A stretch of DNA of 12,115 bases from an uncultured Lachnoanaerobaculum sp. GTDB taxonomy: Bacteria; Bacillota; Clostridia; Lachnospirales; Lachnospiraceae. The stretch lies in assembly GCF_938015485.1 (NCBI RefSeq), contig NZ_CALLVU010000030.1, positions 1 to 12,115 of the forward strand, read 5' to 3'. The notes under the pieces were generated by a model. It was given only the letters and a program-made list of their open reading frames with translations, was not told the DNA's origin and made no database searches. How positions within the stretch are numbered: the first letter of the stretch is position 1; each line of letters begins with the position of its first letter. Below, piece after piece: positions 1-5,850 of this stretch. The position numbers were made by a program, and so were the translations under genes.

Positions 1-45
1 TAAATCACAGAGTTGAGATGTAAAACACTTTCATTACTATTTGTG

Positions 46-62
46 CCGCGGCTTGCCCGCGG
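46..62 (+). promoter_or_regulatory. GC-rich hairpin in the leader of the HEPN-type gene
   Basis: CCGCGG at 46-51 and CCGCGG at 57-62 form a perfect 6-bp stem around the loop CTTGC. It is an isolated GC block in a very AT-rich region and ends only 3 nt before the GGAGA ribosome binding site (66-70). It could be a terminator-like element of an upstream gene, a leader structure affecting translation, or a dispersed palindromic repeat. The T5 run (71-75) starts 8 nt after the stem, too far for a standard terminator. Confidence 0.4.
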
Positions 63-75
63 AATGGAGATTTTT

Positions 76-1698
76 ATGGATAAAAATTATTTGTATCAAG
101 TGGATATACGTGAATGGATAGAAGATGGATTAGATGCTGAAATTATGGTTCCAGTTTCGGGAAACAGAGTTGATAAAAAATATGATGTGTATATCCAAAG
201 TTTTTTGCTTCCAATTGATGCTGTTGAAGCAGATATGGAGAACGACACGTATAATGCTCATTTAATGGAGCCGGGGATAACAGTATATGGTTCGTGGGAA
301 AATGATAAAAAAGTGTATCATCGCTGGGGAAATGGTGATGATTTTGAACCTCTTATCATTAGAAGAAATTTCAATGGGGTGGCAGCAGATTCGATTGAAG
401 TTGCAGAAGAATTTAGACTGTTGTTTAATCTATATTTTAATTCACAAAAAAATGAATATGTTGACGTTTCTGATGGTGAAGGAATTACTGTTGTTAAAAT
501 GAATGATAATGGATACATTACTGTACATAAAAGATATTTAAAGACATATTTAGCTGTAAAAGAAAAAGCATTGATTATTCATATTGACAGCAAATGCGTA
601 GCTCTTGATGCATCAAAAAAAGTTGCAGAGGATGGATTAGTGTACAGAAATGATGAGAATTCAATATTTTATACACTGAACATTGGAAATACATCTACTG
701 GAACAAAAAGAGAAAATTATTCATACATTTTTGGTAAAAATGTAATTTGGGGTTGTAGTTTATGTGATAGTAATATATGGCCATACAATGAAGAGAAAAA
801 CTATGTCGATTTCATTATTGGAATAGATGAAAATGGAAAAGAAATACGTCATACTTGTAATCCAAGCTGCTTGAGTAACTATTATGGTGCTAATCCAACA
901 GCCCCACATTATCTAACACCAGTTTATTTTGATACTGCAGTTTTAAATAAGTATTATTCTAAGCCAGAGATATATAAAATTGAGGATGGGATTATACGAT
1001 GCGGTGTACTGTGGGCTATATATGTTGATAATAGTAACCCTAATTATGTTTCAGCATATCTAGGAGATTTAGGAAGAGATTTACCAAGTGAATCTGAGCA
1101 GCATTACTGGAGAGGGTTTAATAAAGCAGTTGGCGGTAAATTAAGTTCTACAAAAGTAAAAAGAGATTTTATGTGTATTGCCGCTGATTCTGAGTCTCCA
1201 GATTTCGTATTTAAAAGAACATATAGGAGAGTAAACCAAGCTTATGAAGATAGATTAGGTTGGCCATTATTTTTGCCGTTAACAGATCAAGATGCGTATA
1301 ACTTTGAAACTTTGCGAATACCAGTTAATAATTCAATTGCAGAGATGGATATGCTTGTTCTATCTTTAGTAAAAATACTAATTGATTCTATGAATGAAAA
1401 GAAAATTACCAGTCAGTTGACTGGAAGTCATGAAAAATTGGTGAGAGGTATATCTAAATTAGAAGCTTGGCTAGTTGAAAAAAATATTGAAAATAGTGAT
1501 GAACATATAAAGTTCTTAAGGAATTTGCAAGATTTACGTTCAAGTGGAACAGGGCATCGTAAAGGAAAAGGCTATCAAAAAATAACTAAAACACTTGATA
1601 TGAAAAATGAAAATTATGCAGAAACATTTTCAAATTTGTTGAATTGCGCAACTGGCTTTATAAATTTTATGAATGCTAATTTAGAAAAAATGGTATAA
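76..1698 (+). CDS. Putative HEPN-domain (R-x5-H) abortive-infection-type protein, 540 aa
   Basis: Probable RNA-cleaving defence effector; the function is inferred. The C-terminal helical region (about residues 420-540) carries R488-S-S-G-T-G-H494 followed by RKG, which fits the R-x4-6-H catalytic signature of HEPN ribonucleases such as those in ApeA-like proteins. The middle part has two cysteine pairs, C227-x2-C230 and C261-x3-C265, which could bind zinc. After them comes a region rich in aromatic and acidic residues (LTPVYF, then GDLGRDLP near residues 335-340) that looks like a conserved family core. No signal peptide or membrane segment is seen, so it is probably cytoplasmic. I chose the ATG at 76 because GGAGA lies 5-6 nt upstream (66-70); a TTG at 13 in the same frame would put a GC hairpin inside the coding region and has no convincing ribosome binding site. 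The promoter probably lies outside the window. The next gene, a broken one, begins 72 nt downstream. The family assignment is tentative; the open frame is certain. Confidence 0.72.
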   Translation: MDKNYLYQVDIREWIEDGLDAEIMVPVSGNRVDKKYDVYIQSFLLPIDAVEADMENDTYNAHLMEPGITVYGSWENDKKVYHRWGNGDDFEPLIIRRNFNGVAADSIEVAEEFRLLFNLYFNSQKNEYVDVSDGEGITVVKMNDNGYITVHKRYLKTYLAVKEKALIIHIDSKCVALDASKKVAEDGLVYRNDENSIFYTLNIGNTSTGTKRENYSYIFGKNVIWGCSLCDSNIWPYNEEKNYVDFIIGIDENGKEIRHTCNPSCLSNYYGANPTAPHYLTPVYFDTAVLNKYYSKPEIYKIEDGIIRCGVLWAIYVDNSNPNYVSAYLGDLGRDLPSESEQHYWRGFNKAVGGKLSSTKVKRDFMCIAADSESPDFVFKRTYRRVNQAYEDRLGWPLFLPLTDQDAYNFETLRIPVNNSIAEMDMLVLSLVKILIDSMNEKKITSQLTGSHEKLVRGISKLEAWLVEKNIENSDEHIKFLRNLQDLRSSGTGHRKGKGYQKITKTLDMKNENYAETFSNLLNCATGFINFMNANLEKMV

Positions 1699-1770
1699 AT
1701 GCGACAACATTATGCGAGGGTATTTTCAGACAACGAAATATGCATAAAAAGAAGATGTGACTTTTAAATT

Positions 1771-2428
1771 ATGGGTTTAGAAAAATATTTTTCAAAAAAA
1801 GAAGATGCGTTTTATACTAACGACAAAGGTGAAAAAAGTTTCGAGGTGTACTTAAATACTACGGGGATACATTAAGAAATGATGAGGCAAGTAAACAGTC
1901 AAAACTTCCACCTACTCCAATTAGTACCGTTTTTTCATATGTGAATGAATTCATTGAATTACTAAGGACATCAAATGGATATTGTGAAAAAATGTAAGAT
2001 TCAATACTATTGTTCTTGGTAATTCTATACACTCAATCATTGACAATGGAATTATCTGTAATCAGCTTAATTGGAAACCGCCAATATACAATAAAGAAAA
2101 AAGATACTATGTGGAATGGGATTATAAGTATGATGTTATAAGCTCTGTTTTTCATACGGAGGAACCCAAGAATCTTATATGGCTGAAGTTTACACAAAAA
2201 GGTCGTGTGGGTGTTGTAGCAAAAAACTTCGACATTAACTTTGATAGTAAGAATGATGATGGAAAGCCGATAAGTTCGGATGTATTGGTTAAAGAGGTTG
2301 GCGAATCATGGGATAAATCTTTTGTAATGATATTTCCAATGACATCAGATATACTTGGGAATCGTTCATTTGGAGACTTGGAATTGGGAATTGGAAATTA
2401 TCTTATTGAAAAAATGTACCAATCATAG
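1771..2428 (+). pseudogene. Frameshifted gene of unknown function (219 aa if two frameshifts are repaired)
   Basis: I do not recognise the family. Three open segments join into one protein if a single A is added at each of two A6 runs. Segment one starts at ATG 1771 (MGLEKYFSKKED) and runs to the A6 at 1832-1837. Segment two (GVLKYYGDTLRND to RTSNGYCEK) runs to the A6 at 1987-1992. Segment three is open from there to the TAG at 2426-2428 and contains the GTG-initiated ORF at 2111. Without the additions, the first frame stops at 1873-1875 and the second at TAA 1994-1996. The joined protein is hydrophilic, with no obvious membrane segment or catalytic motif. No strong ribosome binding site is seen before 1771, only AAGAAG about 15 nt upstream. 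It lies 72 nt downstream of the HEPN-type gene on the same strand and may have been its partner. It could be a true pseudogene, a gene read by slippage at A runs, or an artefact of homopolymer sequencing errors. Confidence 0.6.
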
Positions 2429-2457
2429 ATTTTTATTCGCATAATAATTAAGCAAAA

Positions 2458-2499
2458 CTCCACATCACCGGAATCAATCCAGTGGTGAGGAGACTTTTT
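2458..2499 (+). terminator. Rho-independent terminator after the frameshifted gene
   Basis: A 14-bp imperfect stem (2458-2471 with 2479-2492; two mismatches and one G-U pair) encloses the loop AATCAAT and is followed two bases later by T5 (2495-2499). It sits 30 nt after the stop at 2428. On the minus strand it also follows the recombinase remnant, whose stop is at 2513, and is then followed by GTTTT, so it may act in both directions. Confidence 0.6.
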
Positions 2500-2512
2500 G
2501 CGTCCATAGTCA

Positions 2513-3012
2513 TTATCCTTCAATATCAATTTTTAGTCCAGACTTGAGTTCAACTGTGAAATTGTTGGACCAGACGGTGATTTGCTTGAGCCAGCGTTTT
2601 ACCAAGGTCTTGCCGAACTCAGCAAGGTTGGCACATTGCTTCTTGATGTAGTCTTGTAGGTCGTTGATTCTTTAAATTTGGGAGTCTCTGGCAACGGTGT
2701 TAACAGTGCATTTTTTACGCTGTTCGCGGAACTTGAAAATCTGGTCGGAAACCTCATCGTAGGCTTCCTTATTGTTAGCATTTTTGAGAAGTTCCTTCTG
2801 GACTTCTATCAGTTTTTCGTTAATGCCATCAGCGTTGCTCTTTTGAGCTTCTCTGATAACTTTAGCAATATTCTACTATAACTGTGCATTATAGGTCTAC
2901 TTATCGTCAAGGAGTGTGTTAATGGCTTGAACTAACACATTTTCTAATACCGTTTCATTGACCGTTCGGTAATGGCATTCCTGACAGGTAGGTTCCAGCC
3001 ATGGCGATGACG
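2513..3012 (-). pseudogene. Remnant of a large serine recombinase (C-terminal part)
   Basis: Read on the minus strand, this region encodes the C-terminal part of a large serine recombinase of the type found in clostridial conjugative transposons. Recognisable stretches in order are CHYRTVNETVLENVLVQAIN (end of the recombinase zinc beta-ribbon and what follows), NEKLIEVQKELLKNANNKEA, YDEVSDQIFKFREQRKKC, INDLQDYIKKQCANLAEFGK, and the end FTVELKSGLKIDIEG before the TAA at 2515-2513. At least four in-frame stops interrupt it: one after DDK, two after AQL, and one after ARDSQI. The zinc-ribbon part near 2985-3012 (FRIRHRHGWN) is in another frame from the rest. The catalytic N-terminal domain with its serine is absent; sequence beyond about 3012 belongs to a different remnant. 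The gene is dead but shows that a mobile element was once here. The upper boundary is approximate. Confidence 0.8.
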
Positions 3013-3087
3013 GATGCGGAACATACTTTAAAAAATCGATATATAAATATTGATTTTAATGTCCAAAGTGCCAAAATGGCACTTTGA
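3013..3087 (+). pseudogene. 3' stub of a lost fic-family gene
   Basis: The frame from 3013 to the TGA at 3085-3087 reads EHTLKNRYINIDFN and then VQSAKMAL. The first 14 residues match the C-terminus of the intact Fic protein downstream (KHDLKNRYMHIDYN, 5620-5661) at 9 of 14 positions, with conservative changes at others (I/M, F/Y). At the DNA level 3031-3060 and 5632-5661 agree at 27 of 30 bases. The remainder of the gene is missing: upstream sequence is the antisense recombinase remnant. This looks like the end of a second fic copy cut off by rearrangement. The match is short, so chance is possible but unlikely. Confidence 0.5.
3064..3086 (+). repeat. Perfect 10-bp inverted repeat upstream of the abiE promoter
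   Basis: CAAAGTGCCA (3064-3073) and TGGCACTTTG (3077-3086) are exact reverse complements separated by AAA. The downstream sequence AAATTTTT makes it a possible weak terminator for transcripts entering from upstream. It lies only 13 nt before the 16-bp repeat of the abiE promoter, so it could also be an accessory operator. Confidence 0.55.
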
Positions 3088-3098
3088 AATTTTTAAAT

Positions 3099-3150
3099 TT
3101 ACTTCCTTTTGTGCGTTGATTGTTGTATAATAAAGCACAAAAGGAAGTAA
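3099..3150 (+). promoter_or_regulatory. abiE promoter and putative AbiEi operator (16-bp inverted repeat)
   Basis: TTACTTCCTTTTGTGC (3099-3114) and GCACAAAAGGAAGTAA (3135-3150) are perfect 16-bp reverse complements with a 20-nt spacer. The spacer contains the -10 box TATAAT (3126-3131). The left arm covers the expected -35 region, which is poor (TTCCTT at 3103-3108 with 17-nt spacing), and the right arm contains the ribosome binding site AAGGAAG. Transcription should start near 3138, so the left arm would not be in the mRNA; this favours a protein-binding operator over an RNA hairpin. AbiEi antitoxins are known to repress their own operons by binding inverted repeats in the promoter. Confidence 0.75.
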
Positions 3151-3154
3151 GACT

Positions 3155-3751
3155 ATGAATACAGGTAATATAAAAAAAATTATAGAAAAAAACAATGGTA
3201 TAATTACTGCGAAGGAAGTTGATAAATACGGTATTGACTCATGGTATCTTACGGATATGGTTAGAAAGGGAGAGCTTGAGAGAATTGGGAGAGGAGTTTA
3301 CTTTGATAACGGTTTTGATAACTATGATGAAATGTATTTCTTTCAACTTCAAAATAAAGTGTGTATTTACTCCTATCAAACTGCTCTATATATACATGGA
3401 TTAACTGAAAGACTTCCATATATAAATGAAGTTACAGTATATCAGGGGTATAATCCATGGAGATTTAAGGGGATGGTTAATGTACATCAAGTAAAAAAGG
3501 AGTGGCATAAAATCGGTGTTGTGGAAAAAAGAACTGATATGGGAAATTCTGTCTATGTCTATGATATGGAAAGGACTATTTGTGATATAGTTAGAGATAG
3601 GAAAAGGCAGGATCCGGAGATATTTTCAAAAGCTTGGAAATTTTATATTAAAAACAGCTTGAAAGATATATGGAAGCTTAGAGATTACGCAAATATATTT
3701 GGAATATCAGAACGGATTGAAAGTATTTTGGAGGTGCTTGCCTATGAATAA
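3155..3751 (+). CDS. abiEi: AbiEi antitoxin / transcriptional autorepressor (type IV toxin-antitoxin)
   Basis: This is the antitoxin of an AbiE system, which aborts phage infection by letting the partner nucleotidyltransferase act. The 198-aa length fits the family. Residues 1-50 form the N-terminal winged helix-turn-helix (IIEKNNGIITAKEVDKYGI, then ELERIGRGVYF). The rest is the AbiEi C-terminal domain, with features such as CIYSYQTALYIHGLTERLP and VYDMERTICDIVRDRKRQDP. The family neutralises the toxin without a stable protein-protein complex and represses transcription. Start ATG 3155 lies behind AAGGAAG (3141-3147). The stop overlaps the start of the toxin gene by 8 nt, a typical coupled arrangement. 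The promoter region holds a perfect inverted repeat suited to autoregulation. Confidence 0.9.
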   Translation: MNTGNIKKIIEKNNGIITAKEVDKYGIDSWYLTDMVRKGELERIGRGVYFDNGFDNYDEMYFFQLQNKVCIYSYQTALYIHGLTERLPYINEVTVYQGYNPWRFKGMVNVHQVKKEWHKIGVVEKRTDMGNSVYVYDMERTICDIVRDRKRQDPEIFSKAWKFYIKNSLKDIWKLRDYANIFGISERIESILEVLAYE

Positions 3752-4577
3752 AGACAGTATTACAAGTAAACTGAGAAATAAAGCAAAGTCACTTGGTCTG
3801 AATTATAATCTGGTGTTAAGTAAGTTTTTTTTCGATGAATTTCTAAAAAAATTGTCAAATAGTAAATATCAAGAAAATTTTATGCTAAAGGGAGGAATGC
3901 TTTTAACATATACACTTGGTGTACAAAATAGGTCAACTCAAGATATTGATTTTTTAGTTAAAGGGGTAAGGCTTGATTCGGTAGAGATTAGAAAAATTCT
4001 TGATAGCGTTCTATATGATGAGTCTAGAACTGGGGTATGGTTTGAGACTGTAGGAGATTGTGATGAAATAAGACTGGAAGATGAGTATGGTGGATTAAGA
4101 TTTCACATTATTGGACATTTATCTAATATGAGAATTAAATTTGCAATAGATATTGCAACAGGAGATCCGATATATCCATTTCCTAAATTAGATAATTATT
4201 CGACTATAATTGGGGAGGAAATAAAGTTGATGCTTTATCCTCTGGAATCGGTTATATCAGAAAAGCTTCAAACAGTTTTGACAAGAGCTGAGAACAATAG
4301 TAGAAGTAAAGATTTTTATGATATATACACAATATTAAAAACTAAAACGGATAAAATAAATTTTGATTCATTGAAAGTTGCGGTATCACTTACTTTTAAG
4401 TATAGAAATACTATATTGACAAGAGAAGACTCATTAAATATTGCAAACAGAATTTGCAATAACAAATATATTAAAGATAGATGGATAAGATATAGAAGTA
4501 ATAATCCATATGCCAAAGATATAGAATTCGAATCTATTATGGATGAGATAATCAAACTTATAGAGATGGTCATGTAA
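3744..4577 (+). CDS. abiEii: AbiEii nucleotidyltransferase toxin (type IV toxin-antitoxin)
   Basis: A 277-aa protein of the AbiEii/AbiGii family, DNA-polymerase-beta-like nucleotidyltransferases that bind GTP and stop growth, in related MenT toxins by adding nucleotides to tRNA. Visible motifs: MLKGGMLL with G50-G51, then the metal-binding D67-I-D69 in STQDIDFLV, then K174 in SEKLQTVLTR and D190-F-Y-D193 in SKDFYDIY, matching the family's conserved order. All key residues appear intact. I chose ATG 3744 because GGAGGTG lies 7 nt upstream (3730-3736); a longer frame open from 3699 would overlap abiEi by 53 nt and lacks such a site. Translation is probably coupled to abiEi through the 8-nt overlap. 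A weak hairpin follows at 4587-4600. Confidence 0.9.
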   Translation: MNKDSITSKLRNKAKSLGLNYNLVLSKFFFDEFLKKLSNSKYQENFMLKGGMLLTYTLGVQNRSTQDIDFLVKGVRLDSVEIRKILDSVLYDESRTGVWFETVGDCDEIRLEDEYGGLRFHIIGHLSNMRIKFAIDIATGDPIYPFPKLDNYSTIIGEEIKLMLYPLESVISEKLQTVLTRAENNSRSKDFYDIYTILKTKTDKINFDSLKVAVSLTFKYRNTILTREDSLNIANRICNNKYIKDRWIRYRSNNPYAKDIEFESIMDEIIKLIEMVM

Positions 4578-4586
4578 ATAGAATTG

Positions 4587-4604
4587 TCACTTCAAAGTGA
4601 TTTT
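4587..4604 (+). terminator. Weak possible terminator after abiEii
   Basis: TCACT (4587-4591) and AGTGA (4596-4600) pair around TCAA and are followed by TTTT. The stem is only 5 bp, so termination would be leaky at best. Confidence 0.3.
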
Positions 4605-4612
4605 AAGTTTGT

Positions 4613-4640
4613 TTGAAATGTTTCAATTAAGAAGCATAAT
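4613..4640 (+). promoter_or_regulatory. Putative promoter for the leader ORF and fic
   Basis: TTGAAA (4613-4618) and CATAAT (4635-4640) are 16 nt apart, close to a vegetative sigma-factor promoter. The stretch from 4631 to the ATG at 4661 resembles the stretch before the DUF6361 gene (5708-5740) apart from a 3-nt length difference, so this is probably a duplicated copy of that promoter. Confidence 0.45.
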
Positions 4641-4650
4641 ACACACTAAA

Positions 4651-4770
4651 AAGGAAGACTATGCAATTAGGATGGGTTGATTTTTCAAAAGAGGATAGAC
4701 AAAAGGCACTCGATGTTATCAATCTTCTAAGTGAGCAGGGGACTGTTGATGAGCTTGGGATAGGAACTAT
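4651..4770 (+). repeat. Direct repeat copy 1 (5' end of the DUF6361 gene)
   Basis: This 120-bp stretch matches 5731-5850 at 112 of 120 bases with no gaps, at an exact offset of 1080 bp. It contains the ribosome binding site and the first 36-37 codons of the DUF6361 gene. The two copies flank fic. Identity ends abruptly after GGAACTAT (4770). Confidence 0.9.
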
Positions 4771-4834
4771 ATATTACATAGAAGTAGGACAGAGTAGTTA
4801 TATATTGATGTATGTTAGGGAGGTGATGTTTTGA
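4661..4834 (+). pseudogene. Truncated 5' copy of the DUF6361 gene, now a 57-aa leader ORF
   Basis: The ORF begins MQLGWVDFSKEDRQKALDVI, and its first 36 residues differ from the intact DUF6361 protein at only three positions (V6, S24, T28). After GIGT it diverges into unrelated residues (IYYIEVGQSSYILM) and stops at TGA 4832-4834. It keeps an AAGGAAG ribosome binding site and a plausible promoter. Its stop overlaps the TTG start of fic (TTGA at 4831-4834), so ribosomes finishing it could reinitiate on fic. The truncated product is unlikely to have DUF6361 function; its present role may be only to drive fic translation. Confidence 0.7.
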
Positions 4835-5670
4835 CGGATAAGAACTGGAATCTTGAGCTAAACGAATATATACGCCAAGGTGAACCGGATAAGGTAGAAA
4901 AGAGTAATACATGGAAAACTGCTATCGGGCTTCAGGATGTAGACGGACTTAAGCCCTCAAAATACTTGATTGAAACTGCAAAAGATCATATTGAAGGCAA
5001 GATCAGTATTTCTGAAGCGGATAGGCTTATAAGCAGTTATTATAAAGAGAGAAAAGACAGGGATGGTGTGGAAGCAGATACAAAAGAAGCGGATATTGTA
5101 TCTGTAAGAATCGCAAAATTACTTGGGGAGAAGACATTTCAATTTTCACCGGTAGAATTACAAAATATTCATCGTAGATTATTTGAAGGTGTACTTCATT
5201 ATGCCGGAAGAATAAGAGATTACAATATTACAAAAAATGAGTGGGTGCTTAAGGGAGATACAGTACTGTATGCATCGTTTGACAGTATTGGGGCTACACT
5301 TGATTACGACTTTTCACAGGAGAAGACCTTTTCATATAAGGGACTGAATATACATGAGGCTATTAGACATTTTGCTAAATTTACATCAGGTATATGGCAA
5401 ATTCATCCGTTTGGAGAAGGCAATACAAGATCAACTGCGGTATTTATTATAAAATACCTAAAGACATTCGGTTTTACTATAAGCAACGATACATTTGCTC
5501 AAAATTCATGGTATTTCAGAAATGCTTTAGTACGAGCAAATTATAACAATCTGAGAGCAGGTATTCATGCTACAAGTGAATTTCTTGAATTATTCTTTGA
5601 AAATCTTTTAATGGATATGAAGCACGATTTGAAAAATCGATATATGCATATTGATTATAATTGCTCGTGA
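4831..5670 (+). CDS. Fic-family protein (putative AMP-transferase toxin)
   Basis: A 279-aa Fic-domain protein. Fic enzymes move AMP or a related group from a nucleotide to a target protein; the target here is unknown. The catalytic loop is H192-P-F-G-E-G-N-T-R200, a form of HPFx(D/E)GNxR with the catalytic histidine present. The N-terminal helical part (about residues 1-75, with TAIGLQDVDGLKPSKYLIET and an ISEADRLISSYYKER helix) resembles the VbhA-antitoxin-like extension of this subfamily, though I do not see a clear inhibitory (S/T)xxxE(G/N) motif. The protein ends with LKNRYMHID, as in related Fic proteins. The start is TTG 4831, 5 nt after AGGGAGGTG (4817-4825) and overlapping the stop of the leader ORF by 4 nt. 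It lies between two direct repeats of the DUF6361 gene start, so it looks like an inserted or duplicated module rather than a core part of the downstream operon. Confidence 0.88.
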   Translation: MTDKNWNLELNEYIRQGEPDKVEKSNTWKTAIGLQDVDGLKPSKYLIETAKDHIEGKISISEADRLISSYYKERKDRDGVEADTKEADIVSVRIAKLLGEKTFQFSPVELQNIHRRLFEGVLHYAGRIRDYNITKNEWVLKGDTVLYASFDSIGATLDYDFSQEKTFSYKGLNIHEAIRHFAKFTSGIWQIHPFGEGNTRSTAVFIIKYLKTFGFTISNDTFAQNSWYFRNALVRANYNNLRAGIHATSEFLELFFENLLMDMKHDLKNRYMHIDYNCS

Positions 5671-5711
5671 GAACGGAAAACGAAACGGTAAATGGAAGAT
5701 ACTTATAGAAG

Positions 5712-5717
5712 TATAAT
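5712..5717 (+). promoter_or_regulatory. -10 box of the probable promoter for the three-gene operon
   Basis: TATAAT at 5712-5717 lies 23 nt before ATG 5741, followed by an AAGGAAG ribosome binding site (5731-5737). No convincing -35 hexamer is seen 16-18 nt upstream. The same -10/leader pattern occurs before abiEi and before the leader ORF at 4661. Confidence 0.5.
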
Positions 5718-5730
5718 ATTCAGTTAAAAG

Positions 5731-5850
5731 AAGGAAGACTATGCAATTAGGATGGATTGATTTTTCAAAAGAGGACAGACAAAAGGCACTGGATGTTATC
5801 AATCTTCTAGGTGAGCAGGGGGCGGTTGATGAGCTTGGGATAGGGACTGT
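5731..5850 (+). repeat. Direct repeat copy 2 (5' end of the intact DUF6361 gene)
   Basis: This is the partner of 4651-4770, with 112 of 120 bases identical. It holds the ribosome binding site, the start codon and the first 36-37 codons of the intact gene. Recombination between the copies would remove a 1080-bp segment containing fic. Confidence 0.9.

Noticed and set aside
13..75. 21-codon N-terminal extension of the HEPN-type protein from TTG 13
   Set aside because: It would encode through the GC hairpin at 46-62 and has no good ribosome binding site, while ATG 76 has GGAGA at the right distance.
1699..1767. 22-codon ORF right after the HEPN-type gene, in frame with ATG 1771
   Set aside because: It stops at 1765-1767, has no good ribosome binding site and resembles nothing known.
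2678..2881. 67-aa + strand open frame that looks hydrophobic, like a small membrane protein
   Set aside because: It is the complement of the serine recombinase remnant; its hydrophobicity comes from antisense of charged helical codons.
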